The notes under the pieces are model-generated. The model did no database searches. It had not been told where the DNA came from and saw only the letters and a program-made list of their open reading frames with translations. From J054 sp965221985 (GTDB lineage Bacteria > Pseudomonadota > Gammaproteobacteria > Steroidobacterales > GCA-2729495), in contig OZ244928.1 in NCBI GenBank assembly GCA_965221985.1, positions 496,001 through 560,000 on the forward strand: a DNA stretch of 64,000 nt, in the 5' to 3' direction. Of the stretch, positions 44,016-53,896 are shown in pieces (within the stretch, counting starts at the first letter, position 1; every line of letters begins with the position of its first letter). The translations under genes were made by a program, and so were the position numbers.

Positions 44016-45310
44016 ATTTGATGCCGCTGTCGTAAGACTTGATAAGAATGCATCACTTTATGTGCTAACTGGTCAGCAGAAGCAGAAATTACGTGGCAAC
44101 CTTTCCGGGTAAGCTGTCGGATACCAGCCTCACGGCTGGACAGATATTCCGATGCCGCCAAGCTGATGTAGGGATCAAGCCAATCTTTTGCGCTGACCCC
44201 AACAAGGTTCCTAACTTTCGCGCTCTCCAAGCTAACAACTAGGGTGGAATGCTTAGGCATTAGCAATTGGACAGCCTGGTTCAGCTGACCGTGGACTTTC
44301 TGCGCATCGATATCCGACAAGATCACCACCAAGCATCGATGATTTAAGCGTTTGCGTAATTGCAACATTGCGCTGATCGGACTCGATTCAACGGCCCTCG
44401 ACTTTATCGCGGTCAAAGCATTGCGGACACGTTTAACGCCAGCGATTCCGCGGCCAGGCAGCGCAAGCGACAAGGGCTCATCGGCAAAAACTAGTAGACC
44501 GACTTTGTCGTCATTGTGCACGGCGAACTCGGTAAGCTGAGCCGCCACATTGGAAAAATGTCCCAAGCGACTCAACCTTCCATCCTTGATTCTGCTAGCT
44601 TTGGATACGTCGATGGCGATCATCAACTCCAGGTGCTGATCTTCCGTCCATTGCCGCGTAATCAATCGCCCTACCCGGGCCGTTGCACGCCAATCGATGG
44701 CACTGTGAGGATCGCCCACTTGATAATCCCTAAGACTGTGCAATTCCAAGCCACTGCCGATGGGTCTAGCGACGCTTTCACCGCGTTGAAACATACCCCG
44801 GCACTCACCGGCACGGCCCAGATAGTCAGGTGCCACTGTCGTGTGCGTAGACAAATCTTGCTTTTGGTGCCACCAGGAAAAGCCCAGGCAGCCCAACACT
44901 CGAAAGTTCAACTTGGGCAATTGCTGATCACCCAATTCCAATGGCGTGAGTCGCTGCGATTCGATGTGATCATCCAGACCCGTCAGTCTCAGATGATGGA
45001 CCTCATCCGGTATTGCTAAGCTTGCCTGGGGCGAAAATCGATATTCCAAATTGATGTCTTGCTGACGATTTTTTCTAAACTTCAACTTAAAGATTTCCGG
45101 GCGGCCGAGATAAATCATGGGGCTGATGTCAGCACTGACACCCAATCTCAATTGACGAGAATTGAACGCTTCATAAATAAGCGCAAGGAGCATCAGGGCC
45201 GCCCCAACTCGCCAAAACAGCGCAGCACCCGTGAAAGAGACCCACTGCGTCGCGATACCGCACAGTGCAATCAGCCCGGCAAAAAATAGACCTCGCAGGC
45301 TAAGACTCAT
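44012..45310 (-). CDS. DUF58 domain protein
   Basis: The 432-residue protein begins with two membrane helices (about 8-45), followed by a beta domain, the DUF58 signature AIDWRATARVGRLITRQW (about 205-222) and a von Willebrand-like fold with AIDVSKASRI as a possible metal site. DUF58 proteins are encoded with MoxR ATPases and are thought to be their partners. It is the last of five tightly packed minus-strand genes, 6 bases after the MoxR gene. Confidence 0.9.
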   Translation of the reverse strand: MSLSLRGLFFAGLIALCGIATQWVSFTGAALFWRVGAALMLLALIYEAFNSRQLRLGVSADISPMIYLGRPEIFKLKFRKNRQQDINLEYRFSPQASLAIPDEVHHLRLTGLDDHIESQRLTPLELGDQQLPKLNFRVLGCLGFSWWHQKQDLSTHTTVAPDYLGRAGECRGMFQRGESVARPIGSGLELHSLRDYQVGDPHSAIDWRATARVGRLITRQWTEDQHLELMIAIDVSKASRIKDGRLSRLGHFSNVAAQLTEFAVHNDDKVGLLVFADEPLSLALPGRGIAGVKRVRNALTAIKSRAVESSPISAMLQLRKRLNHRCLVVILSDIDAQKVHGQLNQAVQLLMPKHSTLVVSLESAKVRNLVGVSAKDWLDPYISLAASEYLSSREAGIRQLTRKGCHVISASADQLAHKVMHSYQVLRQRHQI

Positions 45311-45316
45311 ACGCGC

Positions 45317-46267
45317 TTAGCGCGGAACTTCAACCGCATCCAACAAAGCATCTACGTGCGCCCCAATATCAAGGCCTTCCAATATTGACTCCGCGTTTAG
45401 TACCAAGCGGTGAGAAATCACGGCCCGCGCAACTCGTTTTACATCATCGGGCAACACGTAGTCACCGCCGCGCAACGCGGCATCGACCCGCGCACAGCGC
45501 GCCAAGGCAAGCGCACCGCGGGTGGAAAGCCCCAGGTCGACTCTATCGCTATCGCGTGTTGCTTGAGCAATGTCCAAGATGTAGCCGATCAATTCCTTGG
45601 ACAAATGCACCGATTCGACTTGTTGCCGTGCTTCATCGAGCATTGCTGGACTGATCAGCGGCTCACCGCCATTCGGCTTAGCATTGGCTATGCCAGCCTG
45701 GGCATAAGATTCCAGAACCCGAGTTTCGCTGTCTCGTTCAACGTAATGAATATTAAGCGTCAGCATAAACCGATCGAGCTGTGACTCAGGTAGCGGATAG
45801 GTGCCCTCGAATTCATGCGGATTTTGGGTAGCCACCACCAAGAAGTTGGTGGGTAGCTCAAAACGATTTCTATCAGCCGACACTTGGCGTTCTTCCATGG
45901 CCTCCAGTAGGGCGGATTGCGTCTTTGGTCCTGCACGATTGATCTCATCAACCAGAACTACATCCGCAAACAGAGGCCCTCTTTGAAAGACGAACTCACC
46001 CGAGTTTTGGTCAAAGACATGCACGCCGATAATATCTGCCGGCATAAGATCCGCTGTGCCTTGTATTCTTTGAAACTCACCACCAAGCGCAGCGGCGAAA
46101 GACTTGCTCAACAAGGTCTTGCCCAAACCTGGCGGCCCTTGCAGCAGCACATGACCTTTAGATATCAGGGCCACAAGCAAATAATGAATGACGTCGCTCA
46201 AACCAAACACCACATGGCCAAGCCGCTCTCTTAGACGTATCTCAAGATCTTCTAAATTGGAATTCAT
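45317..46267 (-). CDS. MoxR family AAA+ ATPase
   Basis: The 316-residue ATPase has Walker A GPPGLGKT (44-51), Walker B VVLVDEINRA (Asp107-Glu108), TQNPHEFEGTYPLPESQLDRF and a C-terminal helical lid (GLSTRGALALARCARVDA), all typical of MoxR proteins. They act as chaperones in maturation of protein complexes in the envelope or stress response. Its start overlaps the stop of the DUF4350 gene by 4 bases. Confidence 0.95.
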   Translation of the reverse strand: MNSNLEDLEIRLRERLGHVVFGLSDVIHYLLVALISKGHVLLQGPPGLGKTLLSKSFAAALGGEFQRIQGTADLMPADIIGVHVFDQNSGEFVFQRGPLFADVVLVDEINRAGPKTQSALLEAMEERQVSADRNRFELPTNFLVVATQNPHEFEGTYPLPESQLDRFMLTLNIHYVERDSETRVLESYAQAGIANAKPNGGEPLISPAMLDEARQQVESVHLSKELIGYILDIAQATRDSDRVDLGLSTRGALALARCARVDAALRGGDYVLPDDVKRVARAVISHRLVLNAESILEGLDIGAHVDALLDAVEVPR

Positions 46268-47526
46268 GCTAAGGCCTTACGGAGTGTATTTATTTGATTG
46301 TGAAGCTTGATCAAGCTCAGCTTACGGCCAGCCTGCGTTGCCGTGTAAGCCTTTCTAAGTTCGTCCAACTTCTCTTTACGAACTAATGGTGAACGGTCCA
46401 AGACATCCCAAATGGGCTCACCAGTCTCCCGCATACTTCTTTGCCGACGAATATCGTTGAAGAACTTTTCAAACATTCGGCGCGCCGCCTCTGCCGGTTC
46501 AAGCTGCCGTGCGAAAAACCGGCCTATGGCGCGAACGAAATCCTCCTCACCGGCAATTGGTACGGCGGTATTGGGTCCACCAAGCCTATTTGAGAAACCG
46601 ATCAAGTAAAGTAGCCAGAACGCTACAATAAAGTACAAGCTATAGTGGAGTCGTGAGTCCGCAAAAAATGCCTTGGGATCATAGAGCTCGCTTAGTCCCT
46701 GGTGCATATCATCGAATATGAAGAAACCATCCGGCGCCAAATGATAGCGCAGCAAGTTTCCGACGAAGTTTCTGTTCTGCAATTTGCCAATCGCACGATT
46801 CGAAAAAAGGCTTGAGTATGCGCTGAGAATAATTCGACCAGATCCTCTGCGCTGTTCCCATAAAATGCCTAATTCGGTTTGGCTGCCGCTCGCCAATTCG
46901 AGTAAGGGTGCGTGCTCCCCCATCAAGATTTTCTGTGGTTTTAGGCCAAAATCCGATTCACCGTAAAGCGTATCAACGCCCTCAAACAGCGGGTGCGCCA
47001 AACTTGGCCGCACGTTAAGGATTGTCTTTTCCACCGGTAAGCTATCTACCAGTACTGACTTTAAGGACTTTGAATTATCGGTATCTGGGTCAACGAAAGT
47101 TGCTAAGGTAATTGACTCCAGATCCTCACGAAAAAACTCCTGGTCACTGCGCAAGGCCCAGGCTGGCACATCGTTTATCGCCGCCACGATCACCAGGGTG
47201 TTCCCCTGAACAACCCACTGGCGTAGCTTGTGAATCTCGTCGAAGCGCGGCCTAGATAAGTGCGGCATCGAGACAAGTAAAATATTACCCTGCTTGGGCA
47301 TATTCAGCTCGGAGCTGGCCAGCGCATCGAAACGAAGCCGCAAGCTAAGAGTCCTAAGGCCCGCTCTTTCGAGCCACTGTTGTAAAGCCATGTACCCGTT
47401 TGGCCCCGAATCACGACTGGTCGGCCGCGACAGAGGAGGCATGGGGTTTTGCTTCGGAACAAGAAGAACGTAAACCAAAAGTAGCGCGAGCAGACCACCG
47501 GCAAGAACTGTTAGGCGCTCATTCAT
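46264..47526 (-). CDS. DUF4350 domain protein
   Basis: The 420-residue protein has an N-terminal membrane helix (LTVLAGGLLALLLVYVLL), the DUF4350 region with GPNGYMALQQWLERAGL and NTLVIVAAIND, and a second membrane helix at about 285-305 (LHYSLYFIVAFWLLYLIGF). A helical cytoplasmic tail follows. DUF4350 proteins are a regular part of MoxR clusters and have no known activity. It overlaps both neighbours by 1-4 bases. Confidence 0.85.
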   Translation of the reverse strand: MNERLTVLAGGLLALLLVYVLLVPKQNPMPPLSRPTSRDSGPNGYMALQQWLERAGLRTLSLRLRFDALASSELNMPKQGNILLVSMPHLSRPRFDEIHKLRQWVVQGNTLVIVAAINDVPAWALRSDQEFFREDLESITLATFVDPDTDNSKSLKSVLVDSLPVEKTILNVRPSLAHPLFEGVDTLYGESDFGLKPQKILMGEHAPLLELASGSQTELGILWEQRRGSGRIILSAYSSLFSNRAIGKLQNRNFVGNLLRYHLAPDGFFIFDDMHQGLSELYDPKAFFADSRLHYSLYFIVAFWLLYLIGFSNRLGGPNTAVPIAGEEDFVRAIGRFFARQLEPAEAARRMFEKFFNDIRRQRSMRETGEPIWDVLDRSPLVRKEKLDELRKAYTATQAGRKLSLIKLHNQINTLRKALA

Positions 47527-48455
47527 TACGACATTTTTTCTAGAGACCGCAACAGTAAACGCCCATCGTCTAGCACGGCTGAGAACTCTGTGTTATCTGG
47601 TTGCCACACACCAAACGTTGCCCGCTCGGAAAGTCCTACGACCCGATTGAAAGCTTTGAGCTCGGTTTGCCCGGCAAATGGCTTGGCTAACTTTAGCTCA
47701 CGGTGCGTCAGCGCGGCGGAATCACTCAAGCGTTGACGTGTCGACAGCTCAGCTAAGAGACCCCGCAACAACCAACGTGGGCGTTCACCAAGCGATACCG
47801 TATCAAGTTGTTCCAGGGAAAATTCGACGGCTTGCTGCTGTTCAGTTGTTGATCTAGTGACCAGTGGCTTATTACCCGACCGGAAAGAACGATGCTTCCA
47901 CGTGTAGATCAGTAACGCTAGGAGCAGTGCAACGATTATTACGCCACTTAGATAAACGATCGCAATGCCTAGCTTTTCAGAGGTTGCCTCCGGCAAGCCG
48001 AAATTCTCTAGCCAGTCGAGTATCACTTCCCATAGCCCTGGAAAGAACCGATCGAGCTGCGCCTTCATCCAATCTAATAGGCTTTCCCAAGGCGAGACTA
48101 CTGCCGATAAGTCCTGAATGTCGGTCAGTTCCGCGAGGATCGTATCGAGTTGTAGTGGATCGGGTTGCCTTCGCGCCACCTTATCCTGGCCATAGCTCGA
48201 TATGACATACAGCAAGTCCTCGAGGTCGGAACCAATAAAATTATCTCTCCAACTGTCTGGCAGAGAATCCGCCCAACCTGTTGCGAGAATGAGCTCATCC
48301 AGATTGGAACAGGACAGATAAATATCATCGATAGGAACATCAACGTACTCCAATCGATCTAAGCATTCCTGAAGCGCCCCGAATTGCGCGGAAGGCGCCG
48401 CATTGGCTGTCACCCACAGACTCGCGGCCAACACTGAGCAGAGGGATGCGCGCAT
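47526..48455 (-). CDS. DUF4129 domain protein
   Basis: The 309-residue protein has a signal peptide (MRASLCSVLAASLWVTANA), a periplasmic region, one membrane helix at about 166-189 (IVYLSGVIIVALLLALLIYTW) and a C-terminal DUF4129-like domain (LAELSTRQRLSDSAALTHREL ... FGVWQP). It is encoded between the DUF4350 gene and a polytopic membrane gene and shares single-base overlaps with both. Confidence 0.8.
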   Translation of the reverse strand: MRASLCSVLAASLWVTANAAPSAQFGALQECLDRLEYVDVPIDDIYLSCSNLDELILATGWADSLPDSWRDNFIGSDLEDLLYVISSYGQDKVARRQPDPLQLDTILAELTDIQDLSAVVSPWESLLDWMKAQLDRFFPGLWEVILDWLENFGLPEATSEKLGIAIVYLSGVIIVALLLALLIYTWKHRSFRSGNKPLVTRSTTEQQQAVEFSLEQLDTVSLGERPRWLLRGLLAELSTRQRLSDSAALTHRELKLAKPFAGQTELKAFNRVVGLSERATFGVWQPDNTEFSAVLDDGRLLLRSLEKMS

Positions 48456-49264
48456 TACGCAGCGTCGAGTGAATCCATCCTATTTTCTAGATCCGAACCC
48501 TTGCGGCGCAATTTCAGGTCCTGCCACATGGCGTAGGGAACCGCATAAAATAGAGGGTAAAGGACGGCACTGATTGCTGGAATAAGAAGAAAATCGAACC
48601 ACCAGGGGGAGGTGGGAATCGTACCAGCTTCATCCACGTCCATGGCAAAAACCCCAGCGACTAGTCCAACTATGGAAAAGAATACAATCGCGATAATGAA
48701 CAGAACCGATAAGATCGCCGCCGTTCGCCACCAATTACCCCAGACCAAATTATGACTTTGCTTGATCGCCGCGAACGGACCACTCCGATCTATGACAACA
48801 AAGTAGATGGCCGTGTATAGGGATACACTCAAGATAATCCCAGGAATGATCAGCAAGAGAAAGCCGATTCCCAGGAATAAGGTCATTAGAATTACACAAA
48901 CAATTAGCGCGGGCGTACGTTTAATGGCTTGTCCAAAAATTTCACCCAGCGAATTTTCTTGGCCATTGGCAACAGCATCGATTCGCAAAAATATTGCCGC
49001 AATAATCACCATAGAAAAAATCATGCTCAAGATAAAAAGCCCTATAAGATCCGGGCTAAAAATTTGCCCGAATACAAGCTCTGGTGAGGGCTGATCAGAA
49101 GTCATCGCTTCCGCGCGCCTCGTCATGATTATGCTTGGTATAGACCCGATCAGTGCACCAAAAAACGATAAAAACACCACTTGACTGAAGGACTCTTTGA
49201 ACAGCTTGAAACCATTATCAAGAACGCCGCCAATGGACTGCGGCGATGAAGGACGTTCATACAT
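48455..49264 (-). CDS. Polytopic membrane protein heading the MoxR operon
   Basis: The 269-residue protein starts RPSSPQSIGGVLDNGFKLFKESF and has about six membrane segments with a glycine- and isoleucine-rich core (LLLIIPGIILSVSLY). It resembles the membrane proteins with glycerophosphodiesterase-type membrane domains found beside DUF4129 genes, but I do not assign a function. ATG 49264 is chosen because GGGGGAG lies about 7 bases upstream; the open frame extends 31 codons further. Confidence 0.72.
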   Translation of the reverse strand: MYERPSSPQSIGGVLDNGFKLFKESFSQVVFLSFFGALIGSIPSIIMTRRAEAMTSDQPSPELVFGQIFSPDLIGLFILSMIFSMVIIAAIFLRIDAVANGQENSLGEIFGQAIKRTPALIVCVILMTLFLGIGFLLLIIPGIILSVSLYTAIYFVVIDRSGPFAAIKQSHNLVWGNWWRTAAILSVLFIIAIVFFSIVGLVAGVFAMDVDEAGTIPTSPWWFDFLLIPAISAVLYPLFYAVPYAMWQDLKLRRKGSDLENRMDSLDAA

Positions 49265-49629
49265 TTGCTGCTCCCCCTGGATTGGAATCCAGTTTCGAGA
49301 GTAGCACATAGCCCCGATATTGGCCCCGACCTCCCCGGCTGATCGTCGCTGACCCAAACATTCGTCACGCTAAGAAGTATAGTATTAGACACCAGTGCCA
49401 AAGGAACCCAGCAGTTAGGTGTGGGCCGCGCCAAGTTGAGCAGATGGCCGTCATCCTGATTGAGCTATTCGGCGTTGAAAGCATCATTGAACATCTCGGC
49501 GTGGAAAGTCGCCCCGCTGTCGTCCCGCGCGTAAACAGGCGAAATGCCTACCAACAGCACAAGCAAGGCTGCCCGCATCGCTTGACCGGAACCGGCGCGG
49601 CCTTAGAGTACCCTACTGCTTCTCTACCG
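49265..49629. other. 365-base divergent intergenic region
   Basis: It separates the MoxR operon and a BtuB-like receptor. The plus-strand frame of the receptor is open back to ATG 49444, but that extension lacks a signal-peptide character. I compared the stretch with the cobalamin riboswitch pattern because of the receptor type; only short pieces agree, such as CCCCGCTGT near 49513, so I do not call it. Confidence 0.4.
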
Positions 49630-51540
49630 ATGGATATCCCCAGCGTGATCACTAGTGTAGCCAGGCCCCTGGGCGGCGCGTTGCTCGTCGCGCTCTCGAC
49701 ATTGACTTGCGCCAAGCCACTCGCTGCGGAGGAAGGGCTCAGCGATATCGTCGTCACCGCGTCGCGCCTCAACCGTTCGGCGGCCGAGCTAAGCCAGACC
49801 ATCGAAACGGTTTCACACGATGAGATCACATCGCTGCAAGCCGCCAGCGTCGTAGAAGTCCTGCGCCAGTTACCCGGAACCAATGTTATTCAACAGGGCG
49901 GGCGCGGCGGGATCAGCAGTATCCTGCTCCGCGGTGGAGAACCCAATTTCAACGTGGTGCTGATTGACGGTATCCAGGTCAACGACCCGACCAACACCCG
50001 CGGCGGTTCCTACGATCTTGGTGCGCTGGAACAGTCACAGCTAGAGCAGGTGGAAGTTATTCTGGGCTCAATGTCGCCAGTGTATGGCTCGGACGCGCTA
50101 TCCGGCGTGGTCAATTTCATTACGCGGGGGCCGAACTCACCGTCTAGCATCAACATCGAAGCCGGCACGCAGGGTTACGGATCGGCCAGCGCTTTCTTTG
50201 CCAGGCAGTTCGAGACCATCGGGCTTGGTATCGGCGGCAATTTCACGGAGGACGACGGTGACGTGGAAGGCGCCAGTTACCGCTCCGACTCATTGCACGG
50301 CAGGTTTACCGCGAACTTTGCCGGCGACGGCCGCGCCGGACTGAGCTTCGGCTTCCAGGACTACACAACCACCAGCTTCCCGGAAGACAGCGGCGGCCCA
50401 AAACTCGCTTTGATTCGCGCCGTTGACCAGCGCGACGCCGAAGAGGCCCGGGCCGGGCTGCAACTCAGCTATCCCTTCGCCGACCGCTGGGAAACCGGCC
50501 TCTGGGCCAGCGTCTACCAACGTGAGGAAAGCTACGTCTCGCCGGGTATCGCGCCCGGCCTACTCGACGGCATACCCCCTAATTCCGCCGACACTGATTT
50601 CGATCGCCGCCAGCTACGGGCTACGCTGCGTACCAGGCTGACGAACCAGTTCACCAGCGTCATCGGTGCCCAGTGGCAGAGCGAGGAAGGCAAGAGTATC
50701 GGCGAGCTGGATTTCGGCTTTCCGTTACCGACGGATTTCGAGCTCGATCGCGATACCCTTAGCGCATTTGCCGAAGCCAGTTTCGACACCGGGCGCTTCG
50801 CGTTGCAGGGTGGGATCCGCTGGGACGACCCGGACCAGATCAGCAGCGTAGTGACCGGCCGACTTGGCGTGATCTACCGGCTCAGTGACGGCCTGACCGA
50901 GTTGCGCGCCAACTGGGGCGAGGGATTCAAGGCACCGAGTTTCTTCGCCCTCGCCCACCCGCTGGTGGGCAACCCAAACCTGAAGTCAGAAACCGGCGAC
51001 AGCATCGACATCGGTTTGCGCCGGCGGTTCGTCGACGGCGCCGCCAGTATCGACATCACGCTGTTCCGTCACGAGTACGAAAACCTGATCGATTTCGATC
51101 CGGCAAATTTCACCAACGTCAACCGCGACAGCGTCGAGGCAAGCGGCGCGCAAACCACGGTCACCTACTCGCCGACAACGGGCATCCGCTTACTCGCCCA
51201 CCTGACCTGGCTCGACACTGATGTGAAAGACACCAGCACAACGCTTCGCGGACGGCCCGAGTGGCGTGGCGGTGGCTCGTTGGACTGGGAAGTCGTCAGC
51301 AATTGGCGGTGGATCACCCGCATCCTCGCCCTTGACGATTTCTACGAGTCTTCGGTGCCAACGGGCGGTGTGTGGCTGGACGGCTACGTCCGCATGGACA
51401 CTGCCCTCAACTGGCAGGCAAGCGATGCCCTGAGCTTTGGCCTGGCCATCGATAACCTGTTCGACGAGACCTACGAAGAGGCCGCCGGGTTTCCGGCGGC
51501 CGGGATTCGCGGGCGGCTCGCGTTGCGCTACGAGTTCTAG
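49630..51540 (+). CDS. TonB-dependent receptor, BtuB-like
   Basis: The 636-residue protein starts at ATG 49630, followed by a signal peptide ending near Ala-Glu 33-35. It has a TonB box (SDIVVTASR, about 38-46), a plug with GGRGGISSILLRGGEPNFNVVLIDG and GSMSPVYGSDALSGVVNFITR, and a barrel ending LALRYEF with the usual terminal Phe. The size and motifs fit the BtuB/cobalamin group, but similar receptors import other ligands and no cobalamin genes are near. Its stop overlaps that of the convergent receptor gene by 4 bases. Confidence 0.88.
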   Translation: MDIPSVITSVARPLGGALLVALSTLTCAKPLAAEEGLSDIVVTASRLNRSAAELSQTIETVSHDEITSLQAASVVEVLRQLPGTNVIQQGGRGGISSILLRGGEPNFNVVLIDGIQVNDPTNTRGGSYDLGALEQSQLEQVEVILGSMSPVYGSDALSGVVNFITRGPNSPSSINIEAGTQGYGSASAFFARQFETIGLGIGGNFTEDDGDVEGASYRSDSLHGRFTANFAGDGRAGLSFGFQDYTTTSFPEDSGGPKLALIRAVDQRDAEEARAGLQLSYPFADRWETGLWASVYQREESYVSPGIAPGLLDGIPPNSADTDFDRRQLRATLRTRLTNQFTSVIGAQWQSEEGKSIGELDFGFPLPTDFELDRDTLSAFAEASFDTGRFALQGGIRWDDPDQISSVVTGRLGVIYRLSDGLTELRANWGEGFKAPSFFALAHPLVGNPNLKSETGDSIDIGLRRRFVDGAASIDITLFRHEYENLIDFDPANFTNVNRDSVEASGAQTTVTYSPTTGIRLLAHLTWLDTDVKDTSTTLRGRPEWRGGGSLDWEVVSNWRWITRILALDDFYESSVPTGGVWLDGYVRMDTALNWQASDALSFGLAIDNLFDETYEEAAGFPAAGIRGRLALRYEF

Positions 51541-53834
51541 CGCGCCGCGCCAAAATTCACGCGGGCACCAACACCCCACCAACGCGGCAATCCATAGGCC
51601 TGCTGATTGAAACCAAACACGCCGGAGAAATCGAAGGTATAGCTCTTGTATTCTTCCTCAAAGGCGTTGTTCAGGAATGCGTAAACCTCCCAGGCTCCAT
51701 CACCGGAGGTGTAGGAGCTGCGGAAGTTAACTACCGTGTAACCATCTTCCTTTGAGACCGGGTGGTTCTGAATGTCGTACCAGATTTCATTCTGATAGTT
51801 GCCCCAGCCCTGCACCGCCAGGGTGCCACCGAACGCCGGCCATTCGTAACGCGCCAAAGCATTCACGCTCAGTTCCGGTGCGCCCACCATGTTGCGATCT
51901 TGCCGGGCGTCGCGCGTCACCGTCGGAATATCCTCGGCCGTCGCATCCAGCACGCCGAGGCCCAGTTGCAAGGTCAGGCCATCGATCGGGCGGCTGTCGA
52001 TCTCGATCTCGGCACCGTAGACTTCGGCGTCGGCATTGAAGATAACTTGATTTAGGATCAGCCACTGAAAGGTCTGAAAATCCTGATAGTCATAGTAGAA
52101 CACCGCCGCGTTCAGGCGGGTTGTGTCTGACAAGATCGTGGACTTTACCCCGAGTTCAAAAGCGTCGAGTGTTTCCGAGTCGAAGGGAATGGTTGGCAGC
52201 GGGTTTTCGCCGAACACCTGGGTGGTGTCCATGAAACCGTTGTTAAAGCCGGCCGATTTTTTGCCGCGCGAATAGGAACCGTACAACAGTACGTCATCGG
52301 TGGCCGCCCAGTTCAGCTGCAGCTTCCCGGTTACGTAGTCTTCGTCCTGCTTGGCAAGATCACCCGCGCTGCTTTGATTAAACAGCAGCATGTAGTCCAG
52401 GGTCGGACGCGTTGGACTAATCGGCGGCACGGGTACCGTGGCGGTAATACCCGAGCTGTCGATGTTTTGGTAGTCGAGGGTTTTCTCCTCATCCGTCCAG
52501 CGCAAACCGGCGATGACCGTCCAGTTGTCGGCGAACTCGTATTCCACCTGGCCGAACAGATCAACCGATTCGGTTTTTTGAACGTAGTTCGCGTTCATTC
52601 TTACGAAACCGATCGCATCAGTGTTCAGGCGATAGTCGCCCTCTACCTCGTTGTCGAAGTAGTAGAGACCCGCCAGCCAGTTAAGGCGATCGGCGCTGCC
52701 GGAGATGCGAAACTCCTGCGTAAACGTATCCGTCTCGGCAGCAAACGTCGGTGCAATGAAAGACAACTCCTGCCCCGCACCCAGGAAGGCATTCATATCA
52801 GTATCTTCTTCCTGCAGACGCTCGACCTTGCCAAAAGCCGTGATCGACTTAAGCTGCAGCTCGCCGATGGACCAGCCGATATCCGCCGTGGCACCAGAGT
52901 TTTCTACCTTCACCCTGCCCGGGCGATCGTAGTCGCCGCTCCAAGGGTCGCCATCGGAATCGCGATATCCGAAGGCGTCGCAACCCGGGCAACTGCCCCA
53001 GAAGTTTTCGCCGGCCGGCAGCGCCAGACTCGTATTGCCGTCGGCGCTGGGCTTGGTTGCCTCATGTTGCCAGGCACCCACCTCGGCATCGTTCTCCGAG
53101 TAATGCCCGCTGATCAGAATGTCGACTTCATCTGAAGGCGTGAACAAAAGCTGCGCGCGCCCCGCGATGGAATCCGCACCGTTGTAGTCCTGCACGCCCG
53201 CCGTGCGGTTCTCTGTCCAACCGTCGTGCTTGTTGTAGCCCAAGGACAATCGGGCCATGACACCGTCAGCCAACGGACCGCCCACCGCGCCCTCGGCCTT
53301 GATCTGGCTGAAGTCGCCCAGCTGCCCATCGACGTAGGCATCAAATTCATCAGTCGGCCGGCGGGTGACGTAGTGGATCACGCCGCCGGTGGAGTTGCGT
53401 CCGAACAGCGCGCCTTGCGGTCCACGCAGCACCTCGATCCGGTCGATATCAAATAACTGCAGCGCCAGGCCACCCATGGCCGGCTTGTAGACGTCGTCTA
53501 CGTAGACCGCCACCGGGTTCTCCTGCGCATCGGCGAAATCGTTTAGGCCAACACCGCGCAGAAAGAAGTTGATTTGACTGGATTCCGCCTGCGGCACCGT
53601 GTAATTCAGGTTCGGTGTCATGTGGGTAACGTCAGTGGTGTTGACGAAACCCAAGGCCTTAATCTGGTCACCACCAAATGCGGTGACCGAAACACCGACA
53701 TCCTGCAGGTTCTGTTCGCGACGTTGCGCGGTCACGACGATGTCTTCAAGAACTCCCTGGGCGGCGGCGAAATCGCCGGCCAGGATCGACAATGCCAGCG
53801 CCGCAATCGGCGCCGCTGATTTTTTACTCCACAT
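51537..53834 (-). CDS. TonB-dependent receptor of the large (FecA-like/sphingomonad) type
   Basis: The 765-residue protein has a signal peptide (MWSKKSAAPIAALALSI, cleavage near Ala-Gln 25-26), a TonB box (EDIVVTAQRR), a plug with VLRGPQGALFGRNSTGGVIHY and a barrel ending FGAAR. GGGGGG stands 8 bases before ATG 53834; a longer frame is open upstream but lacks a signal character. It follows the nitrilase gene by 62 bases on the same strand, so it may import the nitrilase's substrate. Confidence 0.9.
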   Translation of the reverse strand: MWSKKSAAPIAALALSILAGDFAAAQGVLEDIVVTAQRREQNLQDVGVSVTAFGGDQIKALGFVNTTDVTHMTPNLNYTVPQAESSQINFFLRGVGLNDFADAQENPVAVYVDDVYKPAMGGLALQLFDIDRIEVLRGPQGALFGRNSTGGVIHYVTRRPTDEFDAYVDGQLGDFSQIKAEGAVGGPLADGVMARLSLGYNKHDGWTENRTAGVQDYNGADSIAGRAQLLFTPSDEVDILISGHYSENDAEVGAWQHEATKPSADGNTSLALPAGENFWGSCPGCDAFGYRDSDGDPWSGDYDRPGRVKVENSGATADIGWSIGELQLKSITAFGKVERLQEEDTDMNAFLGAGQELSFIAPTFAAETDTFTQEFRISGSADRLNWLAGLYYFDNEVEGDYRLNTDAIGFVRMNANYVQKTESVDLFGQVEYEFADNWTVIAGLRWTDEEKTLDYQNIDSSGITATVPVPPISPTRPTLDYMLLFNQSSAGDLAKQDEDYVTGKLQLNWAATDDVLLYGSYSRGKKSAGFNNGFMDTTQVFGENPLPTIPFDSETLDAFELGVKSTILSDTTRLNAAVFYYDYQDFQTFQWLILNQVIFNADAEVYGAEIEIDSRPIDGLTLQLGLGVLDATAEDIPTVTRDARQDRNMVGAPELSVNALARYEWPAFGGTLAVQGWGNYQNEIWYDIQNHPVSKEDGYTVVNFRSSYTSGDGAWEVYAFLNNAFEEEYKSYTFDFSGVFGFNQQAYGLPRWWGVGARVNFGAAR

Positions 53835-53896
53835 ACTGACTGCCCCCCTGTTGGACATCTGTACTAACCCTATCCTAATACTTGCCGTCTGGCTGT

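Noticed and set aside
49400..49629. Possible cobalamin riboswitch upstream of the BtuB-like receptor
   Set aside because: Only short pieces such as CCCCGCTGT agree with the aptamer; the conserved core order and the B12-box could not be laid out. A covariance-model search would settle it.
52374..53135. Long plus-strand frame opposite the TonB receptor gene
   Set aside because: It lies wholly inside a receptor with clear plug and barrel motifs on the other strand; its own translation shows no family features.
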